Positions 39,649-48,001 of a DNA stretch of 64,000 nucleotides are shown here, piece by piece. The translations under genes were made by a program, and so were the position numbers. The stretch spans positions 22,001,190 through 22,065,189 of the forward strand of contig NC_134985.1 of NCBI RefSeq assembly GCF_050947335.1, read 5' to 3'. How positions within the stretch are numbered: the stretch's first letter is position 1; each line of letters opens with the position of its first letter. This DNA comes from Megachile rotundata (taxonomy: Eukaryota > Arthropoda > Insecta > Hymenoptera > Megachilidae). Under the pieces are notes generated by a model. It was not told the origin of the DNA. It did no database searches and was given only the letters and a program-made list of their open reading frames with translations.

Positions 39649-39772
39649 ATCGCTGCCGAAACTCAGCAGCCAGGACGAGGATGGGCCGAACCCCCACACC
39701 CAATACTCAGGCGTCACTCACTTCGAGCCCATTCCGCACGATCATGACTTTTGCGAGAGGGTCGTCATTAAC
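39649..39772 (+). CDS. Sh: Shaker exon 2: constant N-terminal linker and start of T1
   Basis: The acceptor is TTTCTTTTTCAG|A and the donor AAC|GTGAGC; the exon enters in phase 2 and leaves in phase 0. It encodes [20 protein letters not shown], then the highly conserved [17 protein letters not shown] that leads into the T1 domain (residues 25-66 of the model). In Drosophila all N-terminal variants join at this same [10 protein letters not shown] sequence, so this is the common exon downstream of alternative starts. The Gly-rich stretch of the fly protein is replaced here by a shorter Pro/His/Gln-containing one. The linker between ball and T1 is therefore about 35 residues shorter than in Drosophila ShB. 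Confidence 0.96.
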
Positions 39773-42700
39773 GTGAGCATCTCAGACTTCACTTTACGTT
39801 TCGATGCGTCAATTAATTGGGATGACTCTGTGACAGACTTCGCGATTGCTTACTCGAGCAAAACCGGTTGTTTACTCGAATCTAATGCTCACTTTGAAGG
39901 TTAGGTTAAGTTTCTAACAATGGAAATTTGTGAAATTCTGCCATACTAAATCAAACTCAAATATGATACATTGCAGGATGAAACTGTAAAACTTTATTTC
40001 GCGAAAAATCAAATTGTTAGAGCTTATATGCATCGCACTGTAGGACGGTTGGCTCGGGATCGTTTCATTGGAGCGGCGAGATAATTGGAGTCGAAATTTC
40101 TAGCTGGAAAAAAGTACGACCCCGCATTTGATCGCAATTGTGCGGAATAACGAAGCATACTTGTCACCCTGTTCGACGCGGCAAAGAAAAAGATTGAAAT
40201 CGGTGAAATAAAACGGAGAATTGGAGTTGAACGAGTCAGCATGTAAATCGTTTTTCGATTTACACGATTTACCCGGTCTATTCGGAGATTCGCAGTTAAC
40301 GTGTTTACAACGTAACCTATATTGTTTGTGTTCTGCAACGAATGTCCAACGTTTTCTCTTTTAAATTGTTAAGTAACTCGAGTTTTATTTTGCATTCGCA
40401 TATTTGCAGAGCGGTGGTCAGTTAGTAATCGATATTACGTATTTAATTCGAGCAAATAATTACCGAATGAATAAAAAATTAATTGTTTACGGATGTCCGA
40501 TGTTTTCTCTAGAAAAATTCCACCTAACGCAATTAGCGCACATGTTTATCCGATATCGAAAATTTATTTTATCTGGAAAATTTTTGAAATTCAATTAGCG
40601 GTCGGCAATTGATAGTGCAAATTGAATTCGGGCAAACAAATTAACGAAGAATTAATTTTAAACGGATGTCCAATATTATCTGTTGGAAATTTATTTTCGA
40701 TTAGTGTAGTATCACTTCGGTGCTCGTGTGATGTCGAAAGTTCTTGAAACTTAAGGATTGCCGTCATCGGTAATCGATATCGCGAGTTTAATTTAGACAA
40801 ACAGTTAACAAATGAACGAAGAATTAATTTTTGATGGATTTTCAATATTTCCTCTTTCAAATTTCTTCTCGATCACTACGGTCTCGCTGCTCGTTCGATG
40901 TTGAACACTCTTCAAACTGTCGAATATTTTGAGAAGTTTAACAGGTTGATTATTAAAATCGAATAACAAATTGTTGCGTTAGATAGTGTCGCCCGGAATT
41001 GATTGATTTATTGCATGGGAAATTTACGTATAATTGCAGGATTCCAAAAGCGTCGAAAGCGTTGAAAGCATTAGCGTTCGCTGAAAGAAGGCGATCCGCA
41101 TTCAGGTCGATTTCCGGTGTTTTTCAACTCAGCGGGATACGCGCGTAAATTATCATAGGAGCCTCTGCTTATTTCTCCGTTCGTATTTCTTTCTTTTCGA
41201 CGAAGCAAGATAATCTCAAGACACGAAGTGACCTACAGACCGTATTTTGGCAGCCGTCCAAGTTCGTCTTGGAATCAGGGGCAATATAGTACCAAGGTCG
41301 TATTGTGTGAACGAAATTATCTGTCCTCGTGGATGACACGACTGCATTGCGCCAATTACAGTAACTGTTCGATCGTTCCCTCGAAAAATTCGCGATACAA
41401 ATCGTTTCGCACCAGGATCGAATCTTTCTTCCCCTCGAGTCACCGCAAACTTACCTTACTTGAAGCCTGGAGAACCTGCCATCAGAATTTACGATTAAAT
41501 TACGAAGAAACTGTGCAGTAACTGTTTGATAATTCCCTGCTTTCGGGGCTCTAGAGGCGGACCTCTCAACGAAATCGCATATCTCGACACTCGCTGGTCC
41601 TATCTTCCGGGCTTTTAAAGAAGGGATTGGATCAAGAGAATCCTAAACAATCTAGAAAAGATGGTAGACAAACTTAGAGGGAGGGTTGCAGGAAAGGAAG
41701 ACCTTTTTCAAAGGTTTCTCTTCCAAAATCGAATTTGAGGTGGATCAGAAGACGATTTCCGTGACAAATCCTGGCTATTCGGTGACGTTCGATAACGGGA
41801 GTAAATATCGACCGACGACACGGTGCACACGCGTGTGTCCGCGCCGCCGCGGGTGCAATCCAATTTCTGTTCTCGACGGGACGCTCGTCGGCGTTGAGTT
41901 CTAACTTGCCTCCTCGTTTTTACCAAATTCCCCGTTAAAATGCCCTGGGCTGCCCTTTCTACGTTCACTCCGACGAAATTGTCGATCCATCAAAGTTGAA
42001 AGCGTTTTGGAATTTTTCCAATCGCTCCAGAAGTAGATAGTCACCGAGATCATCCGATCTCGCAGGATCCGACAGAAAGAACCTACATTTTCAAGCATTC
42101 CATGTATCGAACGTGCTTCTGAATCGATCGATTCATCCACTATGATTCTATCAAAACTTGTACCATATTTCTCGAGGCGAATGCGGTTTTTAAATCGCGG
42201 AGATGCTCGACGTTGATCTTTTGCTCGCCATCATCGATAAACCAACTTCTGCCGCGACAGTTATAACCGATGCTTCTTCTTTTTCTCCTTAATCGCCCTA
42301 ATGGCGGGATGCAATTACCCCAGTTTCGTTTATTAGTTTGCCGTTGCAGGAGCGTCTAAAGAAGGTCCTTAGTCCTTCGTCGGTCGAAACAAATCAGTCG
42401 TAACGATAATTTTCCGTATTCGGCGTTACGTTCAGCACCGATTAACGCGTGCGATAAATGATTCAGAAAATGTACCATTTTCCTGAAGAGACAAAGTTGC
42501 TTCGATGTCTCCAAAACGCACGAAAAGCGAGTGACGAATAGCTGCATAATGAAAGGGTTAAAGCCCGTCGTAAATAACGCGGCAGTCTCTATTATCGGAT
42601 ATCGATCAGTAGGTATTGTACCGCGTGGAAAATTGGCGATTCGCAGGCGAGACGTATCGACCGTGCGGTCCTAATTACACCGATAGCGAAAACTGATTAA

Positions 42701-42782
42701 TCCTGTGGGCCAGGTTACGGTGGCCAATAAATGCGGAATGTTAATAATAATAATCGATAATCCTTCGAACGATGTTGGACAG
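39773..42782 (+). other. Shaker intron 2
   Basis: A 3010-bp intron bounded by GTGAGC and GGACAG. It contains a degenerate tandem repeat of about 172 bp (40270-40930). Apart from that no gene or clear element is visible. The stretch before the 3' splice site (AATAATAATAATCGATAATCC) has almost no pyrimidine tract, so exon 3 recognition probably relies on exonic signals. Confidence 0.8.
40270..40930 (+). repeat. degenerate ~172-bp tandem repeat, about four copies
   Basis: The marker GGATGTCCRATRTTTTCTCT recurs at 40340 (GAATGTCC form), 40491, 40664 and 40836, spacings of 151, 173 and 172 bp. Each marker is preceded by related sequence (ATTCGAGCAAA...GAATTAATTTT) in copies two to four. The period is close to one nucleosome length, typical of satellite-like repeats. 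Confidence 0.6.
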
Positions 42783-43048
42783 GTGAGCGGGCTAAAGTTC
42801 GAGACGCAGCTGCGTACGCTGAACCAATTTCCGGACACGCTCCTTGGCGATCCGTCACGGCGGCTCCGATACTTCGATCCGCTTCGCAACGAGTACTTCT
42901 TCGATCGGAATCGGCCATCCTTCGACGCGATACTTTACTACTACCAGAGCGGTGGTAGACTACGTCGTCCTGTCAACGTTCCTCTCGATGTCTTCTCCGA
43001 GGAGATCAAGTTCTACGAGTTGGGCGAGTTGGCTACCAACAAGTTCAG
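42783..43048 (+). CDS. Sh: Shaker exon 3: T1 tetramerisation domain
   Basis: The exon encodes [20 protein letters not shown] through [18 protein letters not shown], residues 67-154, plus two bases of an Arg codon. The T1 (BTB-fold) domain forms the cytoplasmic tetramer below the membrane pore, restricts assembly to Kv1 partners and docks Kv-beta subunits. Hallmarks visible are [20 protein letters not shown] and the conserved [19 protein letters not shown]. It enters in phase 0 and leaves in phase 2 (AG|GTACAC). Compared with Drosophila it is nearly identical; LK for LR and ELATNKFR for DQAINKFR are among the few changes. Its first six bases, GTGAGC, preceded by ACAG, also look like a 5' splice site. 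Confidence 0.98.
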
Positions 43049-43648
43049 GTACACATACTTCGCATCCTTTGCCGATACAATAGACCCTTGTAACGTTGCC
43101 TCCAGTTATACAGCTATATAGTATAGTCGTTTTACGTCGTATACCTTCGTTAAAGTTAGAGCACCGATGGATCAAATGATCGCTCCGTGGAAACCTTTTA
43201 TTAAAATCCGCGTTCTTATTTCAATTTCTTGTACCGTTCGTTGTTACGAGTGTACGGAAAATTGTTGATGCAACGAGACACCCGAGAAAGAACAGATTGA
43301 ATTTCCCCGAAAAGTAGAAGGTTCCCCATTGAAGTCCAACGAGCTCGTTGTTCGAGGGAATTCAATCTCCCGCTTGTAAGTGGACGCCTATCTCTTTCCA
43401 TGACTTTCGTTACCACGGAAAATAAAAGAGGGGCGAGGGAATTTCTTTTCGCGTTAATAACGATAGCCAGAAAGAACATTCTTTCCACGAACTAATAATA
43501 TCCGTCTCGTGTTCTCGTAAGTTCTTTGTACGATTATTTCTTGCAGAGAGTCACGGAAGATCGAGTTGTCGTAAAAGTGTAATATCACGGGCAAAAACCG
43601 TCCAAGTCGGGCGTGTACACCGAATCTAAAAGTTGAACGAATTTCCAG
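43049..43648 (+). other. Shaker intron 3
   Basis: A 600-bp intron (GTACAC...TTTCCAG). Retention would end the protein 24 codons into the intron with TAG near 43119, leaving a truncated T1 domain. No element was recognised inside. Confidence 0.9.
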
Positions 43649-44292
43649 GGAGGACGAAGGATTCATCAAGGAAGAGGAAAAGCCGCTGCCGTCGCACGAG
43701 TTCCAAAGGAAGGTCTGGCTGTTGTTCGAGTACCCGGAGAGTTCACAGGGTGCCCGCGTGGTCGCCATAATATCCGTGGTCGTGATCCTCCTGTCGATCG
43801 TGATATTCTGCCTGGAAACGTTGCCCGAGTTCAAACATTACAAGGTGTTCAATACGACGACGAACGGCACGAAGATCGAGGAGGACGAAGTGCCGGATAT
43901 CACGGACCCGTTCTTCCTAATAGAGACTATTTGTATCATCTGGTTCACGTTCGAGTTATCGGTGCGCTTCCTCGCCTGTCCAAATAAACTGAACTTCTTC
44001 CGTGACGTAATGAACTTCATCGACATCATCGCGATCATTCCTTACTTCATCACCCTGGCCACCGTGGTGGCCGAGGAGGAGGAGACACTCGATCTACCGA
44101 AGGCGCCGGTAAGCCCGCAGGACAAGAGCACGAACCAGGCGATGTCCCTGGCGATACTCAGGGTCATCAGGCTTGTCAGAGTGTTCCGAATATTCAAGCT
44201 GTCCAGGCACAGTAAAGGCCTTCAGATCCTCGGCCGTACCCTCAAGGCCTCCATGAGGGAACTCGGCTTGCTCATCTTTTTCCTCTTCATCG
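43649..44292 (+). CDS. Sh: Shaker exon 4: S1-S4 voltage sensor and first half of S5
   Basis: Encodes residues 155-369 plus one base. S1 lies at about 192-212 and the extracellular S1-S2 loop carries two N-glycosylation sites (NTT at 223, NGT at 227), both present in Drosophila. S2 is about 241-262 and contains the conserved Glu247 and Glu257. S3 is about 276-294, with Asp280 in the charge-transfer network. S4 ([20 protein letters not shown], 323-342) has positive residues every third position. Then come the S4-S5 linker ([16 protein letters not shown]) and the start of S5. The exon enters in phase 2 and leaves in phase 1 (ATCG|GTAAGT). The whole sensor sits in one exon, so alternative splicing cannot change it; variation is confined to the N-terminus and pore. 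Confidence 0.98.
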
Positions 44293-46366
44293 GTAAGTCT
44301 TCCTTTTCCTTTCGTCTATTTGTCGAAGGTTTTCCCGAGAAACAACTGCTTGGAACGTCAAACGCAGAGAAAGGGAGAAAGAGAATCGCTGCTAAGCTTT
44401 TGATCACTGTATTCGCAGTGATTCGCGTGACCAGATGACTTTCCTCCATCACCTAGGTACGTCCCGAGTGAACCTTATCTCTCTCGACAGGCTCCGGTCC
44501 AATTAGGCAAGTCCCAAACACTTCTCCATCCGATTGACCGCGTCCTAGATAGGTCCCAATCCAAACACGAGAACAAGTCCTAAACGGACTGTCTCGTTCG
44601 ACCGTCTCTCAAAGCGGACAGTAGCGGAAACGACGTTTTTCTCCCGAGGGATAACTTGTCCAAAGGACTTTCGTGTATTTACCGAGGAATGCCATTTATA
44701 TACCACCTTTCTTTACCCTCAGTTTCTCTCTCTCTTTAAACTTGGTTTTCATTTCCACGTCCCATTTCCTACTAACCAAGTATACCGAAACATTTGAATA
44801 CTCGTGTACCGCTTTTCTGTTTCTTTCTCTTCTCCTCTCTCTCTCTTTCTCTCTTTCTCTCTCTTTTGACAAGTGTGTTTACTTCGTGACGAATTTTAAT
44901 TTAGAGTCTGGAATTCAGGAGCGATAGACGTTTATTCACCAGTGTCGCATTTTAACAAGAGAACACTGCGAATTCGGTGAACCTTCCTCCGAGAAACGGA
45001 AAATTTGCAATTTAATCGCCGTGAAAAACAGAGCGGAAACATTCGAGGGACTTGCTAAATCGAATTGATATTCACTACCACTTTAAGACAAGTAATTTCT
45101 ACTTGAATATTCCGGAGGGTGGATTCATCGGTGGTTGGCGCGACAGATTTACAGCCCACGTTCGTCTATCGATTCTTAATTCGAGTCTCGGCAAAACTTC
45201 CAACGACGTTCTTGTTTGTTTTCCGCCAAGAACATCGTTTCTTAATTTTACGATTTTTCGGTGTCAATCGTCTCGGCAACAACGGCAAAGCAGAAAAATG
45301 ATCTCCCAACGAAAAAGACCGAAGAACAATTTAAATAGAAAAACCCATCGTGTTCCAAGATCAACAATCTTTGAATAACAAATCAGAAGATTTATGGATG
45401 TAAAGTAAGAGGACAGCATGAAGGCACACAAAAATTTCGGAAAGATCCGTTGAGAATCACGGATCGCTTCTCGTGTATTTGAAACTAAAAATAAGTTACA
45501 TCGGTAGCACAAGTGGCAGATCGTTAGCCCCAGTACGTTGAAAAGGTGGGGAAAGTAGAGTAGCTAATACCAAATACAGCCAAATCGCCTTAACTGAGCG
45601 CGATCAGTTACCGTGAAAGATGAGTTGGTTTCAAGGAGCGTATCCTCAACGAGAACAAACACGGTGCAGTGATCCTGATTGATGTAGCCGCAACTCGGGA
45701 CCACACATCCGTGTGTTGCGTTCTCTACATTAACCGAAAGTGATGCATTTCTTTGTTCTCGTTGGTGATTCACTCCTGTAAATCAGATCCGAGAATCGGT
45801 GGAGCCAGCTTTCGTTTGCAAAAAGATTTTAGCACTCGGCTTTGCCTATCTCGGAGTGGCGGAAAAGGTGAGTAAAAGGACAGACGAGTAGAAACGTAGA
45901 TTAACTAACAACAGTATTTCGCAACGTAGAGTAAAATTCAGCGTATAGCGACTCCACCGATCTCTTTTCTGTCCAATCACTTCGATGAAGTGTGGCTATA
46001 CTAGCACTTTGCCAATGTAACTCGGTCCTTACTATCTAGTGTCTCGTCTTTGAGTTCTTTGAAGCGCTGCACAAAAGTCCGGATAGTCAACGGTCTAAAT
46101 CCAATGAACCAACGAAATCGTCGATAATTGCTCGATCTAGCAGCTAAACGAAAGAAAGAAAAGGAGGAGAAAAAGAAAACAACGTTGAATCGTCGGGAAG
46201 ATCTACCGAGATAAAAAGGATCAGTGTGGAAGAATAACGGAAAGAGAGAATCGGACGGAGGTGTGACGGCGGAAATGGAGGATCGAAAAGACGCGTTAGA
46301 GAGGCTTTAAGGGGCTCGCTAAAGTAGCGTGTCTTGAAGCGTCTGTTCCTCTTGTGTGCGTTCCAG
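44293..46366 (+). other. Shaker intron 4, upstream of the alternative pore exons
   Basis: A 2074-bp intron. It contains a CT-rich tract (44827-44868) and, close to the pore exons, a GA-rich stretch (46145-46180) that could pair with it. An 81-nt segment at 45787-45867 is flanked by good splice sites and open in the Shaker frame; it is treated in the findings as a possible pseudo-exon. No other gene is visible. Confidence 0.8.
44827..44868 (+). repeat. CT-rich microsatellite
   Basis: An imperfect run of CTCTCT and CTTTCTCT. It is complementary in character to the GA-rich stretch at 46145-46180 in the same intron, so the two could base-pair in the pre-mRNA. This is not shown to matter. Confidence 0.8.
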
Positions 46367-46496
46367 GTGTGGTGCTGTTCTCGTCGGCGGTTTACTTCGC
46401 GGAGGCGGGCACGCAGGACAGCTTCTTCAAATCGATACCGGACGCGTTCTGGTGGGCGGTGGTCACGATGACGACCGTGGGCTACGGGGACATGAG
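46367..46496 (+). CDS. Sh: Shaker alternative pore exon A (449-equivalent Arg)
   Basis: Encodes the end of S5, turret, pore helix and selectivity filter: [15 protein letters not shown], turret TQDSFF, pore helix [12 protein letters not shown], filter VGYGD (407-411), then Met. Acceptor TTCCAG|GT, donor ATGAG|GTACAA. Exon A ends in AG where exon B ends in AC; joined to the G of the S6 exon this makes AGG, so residue 413 (Drosophila T449) is Arg. In the Kv1 family this position controls external TEA block and C-type inactivation; human Kv1.5 also has Arg here. Turret residues are Thr-Gln-Asp against Ser-Glu-Asn in exon B and Drosophila. All filter and pore-helix residues are intact, so the exon should make a conducting pore. 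It lies 60 bp before exon B and would be used instead of it. Confidence 0.93.
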
Positions 46497-46556
46497 GTAC
46501 AAAGCCACCGGGGGCGTTAAACCCACTGAACCGGTGTTTTCTTCCTTGCATTGCAG
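46497..46556 (+). other. 60-bp spacer between the two pore exons
   Basis: It starts GTACAA and ends TTGCATTGCAG. The likely branch point (ACTGAAC or GTTAAAC, about 46514-46530) lies only 18-33 nt from the exon A donor, probably too close for one spliceosome to use both. That would prevent A-to-B splicing and enforce a choice between the exons without extra regulators. Confidence 0.7.
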
Positions 46557-46686
46557 GTGTGGTGCTATTCTCGTCGGCGGTATACTTCGCGGAGGCCGGC
46601 TCCGAGAATTCGTTCTTCAAGTCCATTCCGGACGCGTTCTGGTGGGCCGTTGTCACGATGACGACCGTGGGCTATGGTGACATGAC
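46557..46686 (+). CDS. Sh: Shaker alternative pore exon B (449-equivalent Thr, Drosophila-like)
   Basis: Same length and phases as exon A, with 19 of 130 bases different. It encodes [14 protein letters not shown], turret [23 protein letters not shown] and Met, then AC which with the next G makes Thr413 (ACG). The protein is identical to Drosophila Shaker across this region, so B is the ancestral-type or default pore. Acceptor TTGCAG|GT has a good pyrimidine tract; donor ATGAC|GTATGA is weak. An ACTTA pentamer array begins 77 nt downstream. Because 130 is not divisible by three, skipping both copies or including both shifts the frame in the S6 exon. Confidence 0.96.
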
Positions 46687-46762
46687 GTATGATGTACTCA
46701 CTTTCACTTAAGACTCTAGTTAATGCCCGCCAAAATGAAAACGAACACACACTACTATACTT

Positions 46763-46792
46763 ACTTAACTTAACTTAACTTAACTTAACTTA
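46763..46792 (+). repeat. (ACTTA)6 pentamer microsatellite
   Basis: Six exact ACTTA units, equivalent to repeated TTAAC, begin 77 nt after pore exon B. This is not the TTAGG insect telomere repeat. In RNA it presents five UAAC motifs, the half-site seen beside STAR-protein sites (QKI, How), so a splicing role is conceivable given the position. Confidence 0.9.
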
Positions 46793-47689
46793 CGCTCCTT
46801 GATACTTTTTTCATTGTACTAGCGTACTCAGCGTTTCCCAATTTCGTTCCCAGTCGACCCAACTCTGCCCAAACGATGCTTTACAATTTTTTTCCAAAAT
46901 TTCCTTGAAATCGAAGTAGGATTCGTACTGTCCATGTCTCGCAAGATGGCGACACGGTATTAATAAAAGTTAATATTGACGATTTTCGTAAAATAAAATC
47001 AGTTGTCTTATTTTTCTAGTGTTACCATTTTACCGTTACTTATCCTTTGTTCAAATATTACGCGTTTGCAAGGAAATGTCGTGATGTTTTCCTGGAATGA
47101 AATGAGATCAAACACGATCCCGTTCGGATTATTGTAATTAATTCGTTGTTAGGTACACTGTATCGGTAAGACGATTACAGTAAGATCCCAGTTAATACCC
47201 AGGATAGATTGTCAGACTTTAGAATGCAAAGCGGAGTCATTTCAATACATACGAAATTAAAGGGAATTGCAAACATAAATTGAGTAGTGTCAAGTCGTTA
47301 TTCGATGATTTTAATATGTTCTATGGACCTCACTTGAACAACTTGATTACTTTGAGATTAAAATCGTACACAGTACTGTAGTTTACATTTGGGAAACGCT
47401 GTGCTAGATTAATTCTTCGATCCTGAAAGCACGACCCCTTTTACTCTTTCTCTTTCTCCTGTGTCCTGTATCTTTTCCTTTTTTCATCCAGGTTTGATCG
47501 CTTTTCTTTTGGTTGGACGTTTTAGTTTTCTTGAGAATTTGAAATTATACCTAGTGCTTGATAGACTTGAACATGCTAACTTTAAATTTTCTCGGTCATC
47601 ACGCATCCGTTTCTTCCTCCCTGCTCGGAATGTTTCGTTTTTCTACTTCTTGCTCGTCGATTTCCTCTTCCGGTTCTCCCCGTCCTATA

Positions 47690-48001
47690 CGGGGTGTTTC
47701 AAAATGGACGATGCAATACAAAAACTTTTATTTGAAAAAATATATGCAACTTTTTTCTCGAGAAAAATCACATTATACGTAAATGCATAAATCAATAAGA
47801 GTTAGCTATCTACAGGTGGTTCGCTTGTTTAATAATCTAATTCTTTAAATTTGTATACTCTGAACTTTTGCTGTATTATCTCATGAACATAGTTCTCAAA
47901 CGAATTTATTGAATATTACAAAGTAATAATAAAGAACAGTGGAAATTTCGTTTCGAATTAGCATTTAATCTCGTGCGTAAATTCTGTTTTGAAACATCTT
48001 G
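47690..48001. mobile_element. short non-autonomous inverted-repeat element (MITE-like), 312 bp
   Basis: The left end TA|CGGGGTGTTTCAAAATGG and the reverse complement of the right end, TA|CAAGATGTTTCAAAACAG, match at 13 of the first 18 bases, all mismatches being transitions. Both ends are flanked by TA (47688-47689 and 48002-48003), the target of Tc1/mariner-like insertion. The interior is AT-rich and carries no transposase. The 109-codon frame overlapping it (47461-47790) starts outside the element and is a chance frame. Confidence 0.5.

Noticed and set aside
43722..44438. 238-codon frame ending in intron 4 as a truncated channel
   Set aside because: It is exon 4 read into the intron past a strong GTAAGT donor.
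46144..46656. 170-codon - strand frame over the pore exons
   Set aside because: It is the antisense shadow of the two pore exons.
46763..46792. Telomere-type repeat
   Set aside because: The unit is ACTTA/TTAAC, not the insect TTAGG.
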